From the NCBI GenBank assembly GCA_029246685.1, contig JAQWMR010000016.1, positions 558,001 through 622,000 on the forward strand: a DNA stretch of 64,000 nt, given 5' to 3'. Shown here one piece after another: positions 34,766-44,059 of this stretch. The translations under genes and the position numbers were made by a program. The notes beneath the pieces were generated by a model. It saw only the letters and a program-made list of their open reading frames with translations, ran no database searches and was not told the DNA's origin. Source of the DNA: Acidimicrobiales bacterium. GTDB taxonomy: Bacteria > Actinomycetota > Acidimicrobiia > Acidimicrobiales > Aldehydirespiratoraceae. The first letter of the stretch is position 1. Each line of letters starts with the position of its first letter.

Positions 34766-35650
34766 CTAGAGCGTGGCGACGATTTCGGCCATGAGTTCGC
34801 CGGCTTCGGTGGGGTTGTTGCCCACCTTGGCGCCGGCGTCCTCGAGCGCTTCCATCTTGGCCGCGGCCGTGCCTTTGCCACCCGAGACGATGGCGCCCGC
34901 GTGGCCCATGTTCTTGCCGGCCGGCGCGGTCACGCCGGCGATGTAGCTGGCAACCGGCTTGGACATGTGGTTCTTGATGAAATCGGCGGCCTCTTCCTCG
35001 GCCGAACCACCGATCTCGCCGATCATCATCACGGCCTTGGTGTCGGGATCGGCTTCGAACGCCTCGAGGCAATCGATGAACGAGGTGCCCGGAACCGGAT
35101 CACCACCGATGCCGACGCAGGTGGTAACGCCGATGTCCTTCTGCTTCAGCTCGTAGAGGGCCTGGTAGGTCAGGGTGCCGGAACGGCTGACGATGCCGAC
35201 CGGACCGCCTTCCTTGGCGATGTGGCCCGCGGTGATGCCGATGTTGCACTTGCCCGGGCTGATGATGCCGGGGCAGTTGGGGCCGAGAAGGCGGGTGTTC
35301 GGGAAGTCGTTCTTCAGCTTGTTGAAGAAGTACGCCTCGTCGTGGGCGGGGACTCCCTCGGTGATGGCGACGATGAACTCGATGCCGGCTTCGGCCGCCT
35401 CGAGCACCGCGCCCTGCACACCCGGTGCCGGGATGAAGATGCACGTCGCCGTGGCGCCGGTGGCCTCCATGGCCTCGGCGACGGACGCGTAGATCGGTAC
35501 GCCGCCGACGTCGGTGCCGGCCTTCTTCGGGTGGGTACCGGCGACCACCTGGGTGCCGTACTCGGCGTTCAGGCCGCCGTAGTAGCTGCCCTGCGAGCCG
35601 GTCAGACCCTGGTAGATGACCTTGGTGTTCTCGTCTACGAAGATGCTCAT
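34766..35650 (-). CDS. sucD: Succinyl-CoA synthetase alpha subunit
   Basis: A 294-residue subunit that binds CoA and carries the phosphorylated His. The N-terminal CoA-binding fold shows TKVIYQGLTGSQGSYYGGLN. LGPNCPGIISPGKCNIGI and VSRSGTLTYQALYEL are family signatures, and the phosphohistidine lies in KNMGHAGAIVSGG near residue 250. It follows sucC with a 10-base gap. Together they convert succinyl-CoA to succinate with nucleotide triphosphate formation. Confidence 0.96.
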   Translation of the reverse strand: MSIFVDENTKVIYQGLTGSQGSYYGGLNAEYGTQVVAGTHPKKAGTDVGGVPIYASVAEAMEATGATATCIFIPAPGVQGAVLEAAEAGIEFIVAITEGVPAHDEAYFFNKLKNDFPNTRLLGPNCPGIISPGKCNIGITAGHIAKEGGPVGIVSRSGTLTYQALYELKQKDIGVTTCVGIGGDPVPGTSFIDCLEAFEADPDTKAVMMIGEIGGSAEEEAADFIKNHMSKPVASYIAGVTAPAGKNMGHAGAIVSGGKGTAAAKMEALEDAGAKVGNNPTEAGELMAEIVATL

Positions 35651-35660
35651 CGTCTCGTCC

Positions 35661-36800
35661 TCAGCTCGCCAGTTCCACGGCTTTGCGAGCCGCGTCCAGC
35701 ATGGTCTCTTCCATCATCAACTTGTCGTTGAGGTTCGGCGCGAGAATCGCCCGGCCCTCATCAGCGTTCGTGCCATCGAGGCGGATCACGATCGGCGAGT
35801 CGATCGCCACTCGCTGCATCGCCTCGATGATGCCGTTGGCCACCTCTTCACCTCGCGTGATGCCACCGAAGATGTTGATGAAGATCGACTTCACGGCCGG
35901 GTCGTTGTTGATGACCTCGAGGGCCCCGGCCATCACGTCGGCGTTCGCGCCGCCTCCGATGTCCAGGAAGTTCGCTGGGCTACCTCCGACCTGGTTGACA
36001 ACGTCGACGGTGCTCATGGCGAGCCCGGCGCCGTTGGCGATCACGCCGACCGAGCCGTCGAGCCCGACGTACTGGAGGCCCCTGGCATGGGCTGCTTCTT
36101 CCCGCTCGTCACGGGGTTGGGTCTCGTCGTACTGGGCGTAGTCCTCGTGGCGGAACTCGCTGTTTCCGTCGAGGGTGACCTTCGCGTCGAGCACGTGCAC
36201 CTTGCCCTCGGGGGTGAGGATGAGCGGATTGATCTCGACGAGATCGGCGTCGCCCCCGGTATAGGCCGTGTAGAGCTTCTGCAGGATGTCGACCGAGCCC
36301 TCGTTCGCGGCATCCGGCAGGTTCGCCGCGGCAACCCACTCTCGGCACGCCGCTTCGGTGAGGCCCTCGGTGGGGTCGATCCAGATCTTCGCGATTGCGT
36401 CGGGGTTCTCCTCGGCGACGGTCTCGATCTCGACGCCGCCTTCCTTGGAGAGCATGCCGAGGTGCTTCTTGGCCGACCGATCGAGCGTGAACGAGGCGTA
36501 GTACTCCTCGGCGATGTCGCTGGCCTTCTCGATCCAGATCCGCTTGACGATGTGGCCGTTGATGTCGAGACCGAAGATGTTGCCGGCGTGCTCGCGGACG
36601 GCGTCGAGGTCGGCCGCGAACTTCACGCCACCCGCCTTGCCACGGCCACCCGTGTGGACCTGCGCCTTCACCATCACGGGGGTGCCGAGGCGCTCCGCTG
36701 CGGCAACCGCCTCGTCGACGGAGAACGTCGCCTCACCCGGACTCACCGGCATGCCGTACTGGGCAAAGAACTCCTTGCCCTGATGCTCGAACAGATCCAT
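35661..36800 (-). CDS. sucC: Succinyl-CoA synthetase beta subunit
   Basis: A 379-residue ATP-grasp subunit. The start MDLFEHQGKEFFAQYGMPVS is typical, and a near-perfect AGGAGG lies six bases before ATG 36800, so I reject the longer frame upstream. Key segments are VKAQVHTGGRGKAGGVKFA (nucleotide binding), LVEINPLILTPEGKVHVLDAK (metal and phosphate) and FINIFGGITRGEEVANGI. It is the first gene of sucCD and is divergent from the gene at 36914. Confidence 0.97.
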   Translation of the reverse strand: MDLFEHQGKEFFAQYGMPVSPGEATFSVDEAVAAAERLGTPVMVKAQVHTGGRGKAGGVKFAADLDAVREHAGNIFGLDINGHIVKRIWIEKASDIAEEYYASFTLDRSAKKHLGMLSKEGGVEIETVAEENPDAIAKIWIDPTEGLTEAACREWVAAANLPDAANEGSVDILQKLYTAYTGGDADLVEINPLILTPEGKVHVLDAKVTLDGNSEFRHEDYAQYDETQPRDEREEAAHARGLQYVGLDGSVGVIANGAGLAMSTVDVVNQVGGSPANFLDIGGGANADVMAGALEVINNDPAVKSIFINIFGGITRGEEVANGIIEAMQRVAIDSPIVIRLDGTNADEGRAILAPNLNDKLMMEETMLDAARKAVELAS

Positions 36801-36913
36801 CGGATCCTCCTGTATGACGCGAGAAATGCCGCAACGGCCGAAGCGGCTCGACGGCGGCACTCGGGCGATACTAGGCGGGTCCCCCCACCCTCTCCACATT
36901 CGCCGAGGACCTG

Positions 36914-37486
36914 ATGCCCGTCGCCCGCGGACCCCAGATCAATGCCCGTAGCGCTGTCGTCGTCGGCTTGACCGGCATCATCATCGCGCTGCTTCTCGGC
37001 GGCATGGTTCTCTGGGTCGCCAGCTCGAGTGACACCGTGGCCATCTCGCTCGGCGATGCACAGTTCGATGCCGGATTCACCGGCCGACAGGCCGAGGAGA
37101 TCGCAGCTCGAGGGCCGATCCTCTACGCCGATGCCGGCAGCGCTGGCCAGCGCGACCTCTTCATCCAACACATCGGGGCTGACCCCGAGGTGGGCTGGCT
37201 GGCGTTCTCCGCTCGGCGAGTCGGCGACCCCCGCGACTGTTCGATCGTGTGGGATGATGGCAGCCGCACGTTTGCCCTCGTCTCGAGCACGGACGCAGCC
37301 TGCGATGCCGTCAGCTTCGACGAGCTCGGCTGTGGCTTGCTGCGCTATCCCGTCGAGGTCATCGACGACAAGGTCATCGTCTTTCTCAACGAGAACCAGG
37401 ACGAAGTCGACGCTGCCCTCGCGGTCGACAGCAACGAGGTCGACGCGTCGGCCGAGGATCCTGATCTCAGCTGCTTAGCGAGCTGA
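36914..37486 (+). CDS. Single-pass membrane protein of unknown function
   Basis: A 190-residue protein with a short basic N-terminus, one strong membrane helix (VVVGLTGIIIALLLGGMVLWVA) and a soluble extracytoplasmic domain of about 150 residues. The domain contains Cys residues (DPRDCSIVW, DAACDAV, LGCGLLRYPV, LSCLAS) that may form disulfides. A GAGGAC site precedes the ATG. The pattern resembles small actinobacterial exported proteins, but I do not recognise the family. It is convergent with the Tat-exported protein gene. Confidence 0.65.
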   Translation: MPVARGPQINARSAVVVGLTGIIIALLLGGMVLWVASSSDTVAISLGDAQFDAGFTGRQAEEIAARGPILYADAGSAGQRDLFIQHIGADPEVGWLAFSARRVGDPRDCSIVWDDGSRTFALVSSTDAACDAVSFDELGCGLLRYPVEVIDDKVIVFLNENQDEVDAALAVDSNEVDASAEDPDLSCLAS

Positions 37487-37487
37487 G

Positions 37488-38243
37488 TCAGCGAGGCGGC
37501 ACGGGCGCGTCCGCCTCGACGTTCGACAGCGCCTCTGCGGACGACCGGTTCTGGAAACCCGCCCCGGCGAACGCGGCGATCGAAGATCCGGCACCGGCCG
37601 GTTGACACGCATCTACGTCGAAGCGGCCGACGTAGACACCTTCGTGGCCGTTGTAGAGCCCGTCACGGGTGTCGAAGTCGAACTGGAACTGGACGGTCTG
37701 ACCGTTGAACCCAGCGGGAATGGCGATCGTGTGGGACTCGAACCCGCTGGTGTTGCCGATCAACGCGACGCTGTAGAGCGTCTGGCTCGTGTTGCCGAGA
37801 ATCCGCAGCCGGAACCGGTCGTAGCCCGGGTCCTGTGTCTCGACCTCGCGCCAGACGGTGAACGGCACCTCGTTCGTGCCGCTGCTGGGAATCTCGAAGT
37901 CCGGTGAATAGACCCGTCCGCTGTTACGGCTGCTGCTGGTCTGGTAGTTGCCGCTCGTGCCTCGCCCGTAGTGGAGCGATCCGCCCTCGCGACTCGCTTC
38001 GGTGTTGTGGTTCCACAGGCCGTTGATCCCGAAGCCCCAGGACTTGTCGATCGTCCAGCCTTCGAGCCCGCGCGTGAGCTCGCAGACGCTGACGCCCGGG
38101 CACGATCCGCTTGCGGCCGAGACGGGGTCCGTCGAGAGCACCTGCGGCACTGCTCCGGTGGCGACGCCGGCCGCGGCGGTACGGCCGAGAAAGGACCGTC
38201 GACCCATGGTCGAGGTTTGCGAGGGCGCGCGAGGGCCCTTCAT
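37488..38243 (-). CDS. Tat-exported protein with a lectin/CBM-like domain
   Basis: A 251-residue protein whose N-terminus carries a twin-arginine signal (MGRRSFLGRTAAAG, then GAVPQVLSTDPVSAASG). The mature part starts with a Cys-containing strand (CPGVSVCEL) and is mostly beta, ending in PAGAGSSIAAFAG. Strands such as EVPFTVWREVETQDPGYDRFRLRILG and VQFQFDFDTRDGLYNGHEGVYVG look like a jelly-roll binding domain. Either ATG 38243 or ATG 38207 could be the start. Export folded suggests a bound cofactor or metal. No enzyme motif is visible. Confidence 0.65.
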   Translation of the reverse strand: MKGPRAPSQTSTMGRRSFLGRTAAAGVATGAVPQVLSTDPVSAASGSCPGVSVCELTRGLEGWTIDKSWGFGINGLWNHNTEASREGGSLHYGRGTSGNYQTSSSRNSGRVYSPDFEIPSSGTNEVPFTVWREVETQDPGYDRFRLRILGNTSQTLYSVALIGNTSGFESHTIAIPAGFNGQTVQFQFDFDTRDGLYNGHEGVYVGRFDVDACQPAGAGSSIAAFAGAGFQNRSSAEALSNVEADAPVPPR

Positions 38244-38362
38244 CGAAGCGCGCTGCGCTTGGCAACAGTTGACATGTCACTTTTCGTGTCGGCCGATCGC
38301 CTCCGTCATCAACTGTTCCGGTTCGATTGGCCCAGATTTCGCAGCGGCCCGGGTGCGACTGC

Positions 38363-40576
38363 TCAGATCTTCTCGAGCGGTGCCCAGCTGAGCAGAAGTC
38401 GCTTCTCGCCAACCGTGGGGAAGTGCACGCTGGCCTCTGCCTTGTCTCCGCTGCCTTCGATGTCGATGATCACGCCCTCGCCCCACTGTGAGTGACGGAC
38501 GTCGTCGCCGATCTTGAGGCCCATCGTGTCGGCACCCGACGGGTTCGGCGCGGAGCCCGCAGAGATCGCCCGCTCCACGATGTGTTCACGACTGGAGTCG
38601 ATTCGTTGGCGATCGCCGCCGTAGCCACCACCGTAGGTGCTGCGATCCTTGCGGCTACGCAAGATGCGAGCGCCGCCGACCTCCTCGACCAGCCCGTCGG
38701 GGATCTCGTCGAGGAACCGGCTCGGCGGGTTGTACTGCGTGGTGCCGTGGAGCATGCGACTCCAGGCACTCGTGAGATGCAGCTTCTGCATCGCCCGGGT
38801 GATGCCCACGTAGGCGAGCCGGCGCTCCTCTTCGAGCTCAGCCGGTTCGCCAAGCGATCGGATGTGGGGGAACACGCCGTCCTCCATACCGATAATGAAG
38901 ACGATCGGGTACTCGAGCCCCTTGGCGGAATGCAGGGTCATGAGCGTGACCGTGGACTCCTCACCCTCCAGGTCATCGGTGTCGCTGACGAGAGAGATCT
39001 GTTCGAGGAATTCGTCGACTGTCTCGTACTCGCGCGCCATGCCGACGAGCTCCGACAGATTCTCGAGTCGGCCCTCGGCCTCGACGGACCGCTCGATCTG
39101 CAGCTCCTCGAGATAGCCGGACCGATCGAGCGCCTCCTCGATGATCGTGGCCGGGCCCGCATCGAGCTTGCGGATCTCTGTCGTGAGGACGAGGAACTTC
39201 TCGATGCCGGTCGCCGCCCGGCCGGACACGCCGGCTTCATCGAAGCGAACCACGGCCTGGTCGAACGACTCCCCCGTGCGCGTGGCCCACGCATCGAGCT
39301 TGCCGATCGACGAGTCGCCGACGCCGCGCTTCGGGGTGTTGATGACCCGCTTCACCGAGACCTCGTCGGTGGGGTTCACGATCGCCCGGAGGTAGGCGAT
39401 CGCATCCTTGATCTCGCGGCGGTCGTAGAAGCGGGTGCCGCCGACGACCTTGTACGGGATGCCGACCCGCAGCAGGAACTCCTCGAGCACGCGTGACTGG
39501 CTGTTGGTCCGGTAGAAGACCGCCATCTCGTCGTACCGCATGTGCTCGTGGTCATGGAGCCGAGCGATCTCGTTGGCGACGTACTGAGCCTCATCGGACT
39601 CGTCGTCGGCGTGGTAGCGGACGATCTTGTCGCCCGGTCCCTGGTCGGTCCACAGGTCCTTCGGCTTGCGCCCGACGTTCTTCGCGATGACGGCGTTGGC
39701 CGCATCGAGGATCGACTGCGTGGACCGATAGTTCTGCTCCAGCACCACCACCGTCGCGTCCGGGAATGCATCCTCGAACTCGAGAATGTTGCGAATGTCG
39801 GCGCCCCGAAAGGCATAGACACTTTGATCGCTGTCGCCCACGACCGTGACCTGGCGGTGCTCCTCGCCGAGCATGAGGACGAGGTCGTTCTGGACGGGAT
39901 TGGTGTCCTGATACTCGTCGACGAGAACGTGACCGAAGCGCTGACGCCAGCCGGCGAGGACGTCGGGATGGCTGCGGAAGAGCTGGACGGTTCGTTGGAG
40001 CAGATCGTCGAAGTCCATCGCTCCCGCGGTGAGCAGGCGCTTCTGGTACTCGAAGTACACGTCGGCGATCTTGCGTTCGAAGATCTGCTGCGCCTCTTCG
40101 GCGTAGACCTCGGCGCTCACGTTGTCGTTCTTCGCCGCGGAGATGGCGCCGTGGACCGACCGGGGCGGGAACCGTTTCGGGTCGAGATTGAGATCGCGGA
40201 TCACATAGCCCGTCAGCCGGACGGCGTCGGCCTGGTCGTAGATCGAAAAGCGGGAGGGAAAGCCGAGGCGTTCGACATCGCGTCGCAGGATCCGCACACA
40301 CGCCGAGTGGAACGTGGACACCCACATCTTCTCGGCGACCGGACCCACCAGGCCGCCGACCCGCTCCTTCATCTCGCCGGCTGCCTTGTTGGTGAAGGTG
40401 ATCGCCAGGATCTCGAACGGCGACATCCCTTCTTCCATGAGATGGGCGATGCGATGGGTCAGAACGCGGGTCTTGCCGGACCCCGCACCGGCCACCACCA
40501 GAAGCGGTCCGCCCTTGTGAGTGACGGCGTCGAACTGGGCCGGATTGAGGCCGTCGAGAAGGGGCGAGTCGGGCAC
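38363..40576 (-). CDS. UvrD/PcrA-type superfamily 1 DNA helicase
   Basis: A 737-residue ATP-dependent 3'-5' helicase of normal length for PcrA/UvrD1. Motifs in order: Q-motif LNPAQFDAVTHKGGP, Walker A VVAGAGSGKTRVLT, Ia ITFTNKAAGEMKERV, Walker B VLVDEYQDTN, III VVGDSDQSVYAFRGA, IV LEQNYRST, V LMTLHSAKGLEYPIVFIIG and VI RRLAYVGITRA. The C-terminal Tudor-like region that contacts RNA polymerase is present (GDDVRHSQWGEGVIIDI). It acts in nucleotide excision repair and replication-conflict repair. GTG 40576 is the start. Confidence 0.93.
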   Translation of the reverse strand: MPDSPLLDGLNPAQFDAVTHKGGPLLVVAGAGSGKTRVLTHRIAHLMEEGMSPFEILAITFTNKAAGEMKERVGGLVGPVAEKMWVSTFHSACVRILRRDVERLGFPSRFSIYDQADAVRLTGYVIRDLNLDPKRFPPRSVHGAISAAKNDNVSAEVYAEEAQQIFERKIADVYFEYQKRLLTAGAMDFDDLLQRTVQLFRSHPDVLAGWRQRFGHVLVDEYQDTNPVQNDLVLMLGEEHRQVTVVGDSDQSVYAFRGADIRNILEFEDAFPDATVVVLEQNYRSTQSILDAANAVIAKNVGRKPKDLWTDQGPGDKIVRYHADDESDEAQYVANEIARLHDHEHMRYDEMAVFYRTNSQSRVLEEFLLRVGIPYKVVGGTRFYDRREIKDAIAYLRAIVNPTDEVSVKRVINTPKRGVGDSSIGKLDAWATRTGESFDQAVVRFDEAGVSGRAATGIEKFLVLTTEIRKLDAGPATIIEEALDRSGYLEELQIERSVEAEGRLENLSELVGMAREYETVDEFLEQISLVSDTDDLEGEESTVTLMTLHSAKGLEYPIVFIIGMEDGVFPHIRSLGEPAELEEERRLAYVGITRAMQKLHLTSAWSRMLHGTTQYNPPSRFLDEIPDGLVEEVGGARILRSRKDRSTYGGGYGGDRQRIDSSREHIVERAISAGSAPNPSGADTMGLKIGDDVRHSQWGEGVIIDIEGSGDKAEASVHFPTVGEKRLLLSWAPLEKI

Positions 40577-40628
40577 CGGCTCACCCTAGCTAGCCGGTGT
40601 GACGCCCTGAGCGAGCGAGATGGAACGG

Positions 40629-41333
40629 CTAGCTGACGAGTTTGTAGCCGAGGCCTCGGACTGTGATGATCACTTGCGGGCGTTCGGGATTGCGCTCGAT
40701 TTTCGCCCGGAGTCGCTTGATGTGGACATCGAGTGTCTTAGTGTCACCGACGTAGTCGAAGCCCCAGACCTCGTCGATCAGCGTTTGACGGGTGACCACG
40801 ATGCCGGTGTTCTCGAGCAGGAGCGCGAGAACCGCGAACTCCTTCAGCGGCAGACGCAGCGGTTCACTGTCCTGCGTCACCTCGTGGCGATCTCGGTCCA
40901 TGCGGAGTCCGGCGGCCTCGAGCACACCGTCTGCTCCCTCGGCGGTCGTCGAAGCAGCCGCCCGTCGCAGGACAGTCCGCATCCGTGCCACCAGCTCGCG
41001 GACCCTGTACGGCTTCGCGACGTAGTCGTCCGCGCCGATCTCGAGTGCAACGACGGCGTCGATCTCCTCGTTGCGGGCGGAGAGCATGATCACGGGGGTC
41101 TCGTCGACCGCACGAATCTCGCGGCAGACATCGATTCCGGACATGCGCGGCAACATCACGTCGAGCAGCACCACATCCGGCCTGTGGCGTCGCCAGAGGT
41201 CCAGTGCCTCCTCGCCGTCACCGGCGAGATGGACCTCGAAGCCCTCCTGCTTCATCGCCTGGCCGAGCCCCTCGCGAAACGCCGGCTCGTCGTCCACCAC
41301 GAGCACGCTCACGGCTTTCGCCGGCGGACTCAC
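40629..41333 (-). CDS. regX3: OmpR/PhoB-family response regulator (RegX3-type)
   Basis: A 234-residue regulator. The receiver domain has the acidic pocket VVDDEP, phosphoacceptor Asp58 in VVLLDVMLP, Ser85 and Lys107 (VAKPYRV). The winged-helix output domain shows PLRLPLKEFAVLALLLENTG and the ending DVHIKRLRAKIERNP, then GLGYKLV. It closely resembles RegX3/PhoP of actinobacterial phosphate control. GTG 41333 overlaps the stop of the upstream kinase gene, so the kinase and regulator are co-translated. The likely target is the PHO-box pair at 42846. Confidence 0.9.
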   Translation of the reverse strand: MSPPAKAVSVLVVDDEPAFREGLGQAMKQEGFEVHLAGDGEEALDLWRRHRPDVVLLDVMLPRMSGIDVCREIRAVDETPVIMLSARNEEIDAVVALEIGADDYVAKPYRVRELVARMRTVLRRAAASTTAEGADGVLEAAGLRMDRDRHEVTQDSEPLRLPLKEFAVLALLLENTGIVVTRQTLIDEVWGFDYVGDTKTLDVHIKRLRAKIERNPERPQVIITVRGLGYKLVS

Positions 41334-42772
41334 ACCGCCTCCGGTCCGGTGACGGGAAGCTGCAGGGTGAAGCTCGAACCCTCGCCGGGCTTCGACTCGA
41401 CTCGCACTTTGCCGCCGTGGTTCTGCGCGACGTGGCGAACGATGGCGAGCCCGAGTCCGGTGCCACCCGTTTCCCGGCTGCGGGCCCGGTCGACGCGATA
41501 GAAGCGTTCGAAGACTCGTTCGAGCTCAGCGCGAGGAATGCCCTCGCCCTCGTCTCGTACGGTGAGCGACGTTCCATCCTCGATCGGCTCGACGATCAGG
41601 GAGACCCGCTGGCCGGAGTCGGAGTAGCGGACAGCGTTGTCGAGCAGGTTGGTGAGCGCGCGGACGATCTGTCGGCGGTCGCCCTGCACGGTGAGCGCAC
41701 TCGGGACGCCCTCGACGGCAACGTCGATGCGGTGCGCCTCGGCGAGCGCCTGGACCTTATCGATCGCTCGCCGGACGATGTCATCGACCTGGAGCATGTC
41801 CGCTGCCGTCCCCGTCTCCTCGAGCCGGGTGAGCTCGAGGAGGTCGTCGATGATGTCACCGACGCGTTTCGCCTCGTGCTGAAGAAGGTCGGTGAGGCGA
41901 GTTCGGTCCGCGTCCTCCGTTGTGCCGGCCAGAGTCTCCGCAAGTAGCGACATGGCACCGACGGGCGTCTTGAGCTCATGCGACACGTTCGCGATGAAGT
42001 CGCGCCGGATCGCATCGACCCGACGATCCTCGGCAACCGAATCTATGACCGCGAGACCGCGACTCGGACGCATATCACCGTCCTCGAGGCAAGCCTTGGC
42101 CCGCTCCGCGACCTGCGCCTCGGGAAGCCAGCCGTCGATGACGTAGCGAACTCGCTCGCCGACATTTTCGGCATGGTCGCCGATGCGCTCGTAGAACCGC
42201 CCGACCAGCGCGAGCTGGAGCGACTGCTGGGGATCAAGATCTCCACGGCGAGCGTCGCTGATGACGTGTTGGGTGTAGCGGTAGTGCAGTTCGTCGAGCA
42301 CGTCGTCGAGTTCGTCGACCGACGCGGCCAATTCGGCGTCGCGATTGCGGAGCGACTCGGCGGCACGCCGCAGCAGCACCTGGGCCTGCGCCGACATTCG
42401 GGCCAAAAGGTCGCGAACATTATCGTCCGGGTGTGCGCCCTGCAGCCGGCCGACCGCTTTGGCGATATTGCTCACCAAGTCGCCCGACCGCTCGATGTCG
42501 GTGTTGATGTGCATCGCAGCGACGACGAAGCGCAGGGCCCCGCCGGTCGGCTGCTCGCCGACCAGCGTGTCGATGCAGCCCTCCTCGACCTGCAGTGAGA
42601 GGAGGTCGATGTCGTCGTCGGCGGCGACGAGTGCGTCCGCCGCGTCGACGTCGCCCTCGAGCATCGCGGACGTCACGGATCCGACCCGCTCGGCCACGAG
42701 AGCGGTCATCTCGAGCAGCGTTCGTTCGATCGCAGCAAGGCGCTCATCGATATGGGTTCGGGTGTCGGTCAC
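41330..42772 (-). CDS. PhoU-histidine kinase fusion (soluble SenX3-like kinase)
   Basis: A single 480-residue frame joins two proteins that are normally separate. Residues 10-216 form a complete PhoU with both metal-binding helices intact: INTDIERSGDLVSNIAK (Glu94, Asp98) and GRFYERIGDHAENVGE (Glu195, Asp199). A short linker, GLAVIDSVAEDRRVDAIRRD, resembles the end of the SenX3 PAS domain. Then come the HisKA helix with His265 (FIANVSHELKTPVGAM), the N box (LTNLLDNAVRYS), G1 (VRDEGEGIP) and G2 (GGTGLGLAIV). There is no membrane helix, so this should be a cytosolic kinase directly gated by PhoU. Confidence 0.88.
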   Translation of the reverse strand: MTDTRTHIDERLAAIERTLLEMTALVAERVGSVTSAMLEGDVDAADALVAADDDIDLLSLQVEEGCIDTLVGEQPTGGALRFVVAAMHINTDIERSGDLVSNIAKAVGRLQGAHPDDNVRDLLARMSAQAQVLLRRAAESLRNRDAELAASVDELDDVLDELHYRYTQHVISDARRGDLDPQQSLQLALVGRFYERIGDHAENVGERVRYVIDGWLPEAQVAERAKACLEDGDMRPSRGLAVIDSVAEDRRVDAIRRDFIANVSHELKTPVGAMSLLAETLAGTTEDADRTRLTDLLQHEAKRVGDIIDDLLELTRLEETGTAADMLQVDDIVRRAIDKVQALAEAHRIDVAVEGVPSALTVQGDRRQIVRALTNLLDNAVRYSDSGQRVSLIVEPIEDGTSLTVRDEGEGIPRAELERVFERFYRVDRARSRETGGTGLGLAIVRHVAQNHGGKVRVESKPGEGSSFTLQLPVTGPEAV

Positions 42773-42845
42773 GGCGCAGTTCGAGTTCGTCGAGTCGTGT
42801 CTAGTCTGCCCGCGATCGGGCCCGGATGAACGTTCGATGGACCGA

Positions 42846-42863
42846 GGTGAACATCAGGTGAAC
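42846..42863 (-). promoter_or_regulatory. PHO box: two GTTCACC direct repeats 11 bp apart
   Basis: On the minus strand the sequence GTTCACCTGATGTTCACC contains two identical seven-base units at the 11-bp spacing of the Streptomyces PhoP box. It lies in the 134-base interval between the divergent kinase and symporter genes. A third weaker unit, GTTCATC, follows. This supports phosphate-starvation control of one or both transcripts by the adjacent RegX3-type regulator. Confidence 0.75.
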
Positions 42864-42906
42864 AGGGCGAGCAGGCCGCCGCGCGCCTGTTACGTTGCGC
42901 GTGCGT

Positions 42907-44046
42907 ATGACCACCACGACGGAGTCGCCGGAGAAGCGCACGATGCCCACCGCGGTGCGTTCGGTTCTCGTCTTCCTTCTGATTTACGGCTTCCTCGTCG
43001 GCGTCTCGCTGCTCGAATCTGGCATCAAAGTCATGGGGCAGGACACCCAGGAGAGTCTCTTCCAGGGAGTGAGCAACCCGATCGCCGGCCTGTTCGTGGG
43101 CATCCTCGGCACGGTCCTGGTGCAGTCTTCGTCCGCGAGCACCAGCGTGATCGTCGGCCTCGTCGGTACCGGCGCGCTGGGAGTCGACGCAGCAGTGCCG
43201 ATGATCATGGGCGCCAACATCGGCACGACGGTCACCAACACCCTCGTGTCGCTCGGCTCGATGCGGCAGTCGGAGGAGTTCAAGCGCGCCTTCGCCGCCG
43301 CCACCGTCCACGACTTCTTCAACGTGATTGCGGTCTCGATCCTGCTGCCGGTCGAATTGATAACGGGTTGGCTGAGTTCCGCCGCGGAAGCGATCAGCGA
43401 CGAGCTCGTCGGGACGGCTGGGTCCGAGTGGAAGAGTCCGATCAAACGATGGGTGAAGGAACCCGTCGGCTGGGTACAGGACATCTACGAAGACATCGGG
43501 CTCGAGATGAACGCGCTCGGCACCATCATGGTGATCACCGGGTTGGTGGTCGTCCTCCTCGCTCTCACGTTCATCACGAAGAACATGAAGCAACTAGTCG
43601 CCGACCGGGTCGAGCGCTCTCTTAACGCCGTCCTCGGCAGTGGCGGTGGCACTGTCGCGATGCTCCTCGGCCTCATCATCACCGTCTCGGTCCAGTCGTC
43701 CAGCATCACCACATCGATCATGATCCCGCTGGCCGCGGCCGGTGTGGTGAGCCTCCGCAACATCTATCCGGTCACGCTCGGGGCCAACGTCGGTACCACC
43801 ATCACGGCGCTTCTCGCTGCGCTCGCCGCGTCGAAACCCGAGGCGCTCACCGTCGGACTCGTCCACACGATCTTCAACGTGACGGGAATCCTCCTGCTCT
43901 ACCCGATAACCAGAATCCGCGAGATCCCAGTCCGCCTCGCCCAGGGGCTGGCCGAGATTGCCGTCACCCGCCAAGCTCTGGCGGTCACGTACGTCGTGAC
44001 CGTCTTCCTCATCGTGCCGCTTGCCGGCGTCGCGATCTTCCGCTGA
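42907..44046 (+). CDS. Na/Pi cotransporter (NptA family)
   Basis: A 379-residue membrane transporter with the inverted-repeat signature of type II Na/Pi symporters: VLVQSSSASTSVIVGLVGTG near residue 70 and ITVSVQSSSITTSIMIPLAA near residue 265. MGANIGTTVTNTLVS and LGANVGTTITALLAAL follow the respective QSSS motifs. It lacks the C-terminal PhoU domain found in some bacterial relatives; instead a separate PhoU gene follows after 13 bases. ATG 42907 is used; GTG 42901 and TTG 42895 are possible. The PHO box upstream suggests induction at low phosphate. Confidence 0.92.
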   Translation: MTTTTESPEKRTMPTAVRSVLVFLLIYGFLVGVSLLESGIKVMGQDTQESLFQGVSNPIAGLFVGILGTVLVQSSSASTSVIVGLVGTGALGVDAAVPMIMGANIGTTVTNTLVSLGSMRQSEEFKRAFAAATVHDFFNVIAVSILLPVELITGWLSSAAEAISDELVGTAGSEWKSPIKRWVKEPVGWVQDIYEDIGLEMNALGTIMVITGLVVVLLALTFITKNMKQLVADRVERSLNAVLGSGGGTVAMLLGLIITVSVQSSSITTSIMIPLAAAGVVSLRNIYPVTLGANVGTTITALLAALAASKPEALTVGLVHTIFNVTGILLLYPITRIREIPVRLAQGLAEIAVTRQALAVTYVVTVFLIVPLAGVAIFR

Positions 44047-44059
44047 AAGGCCCTCCATC

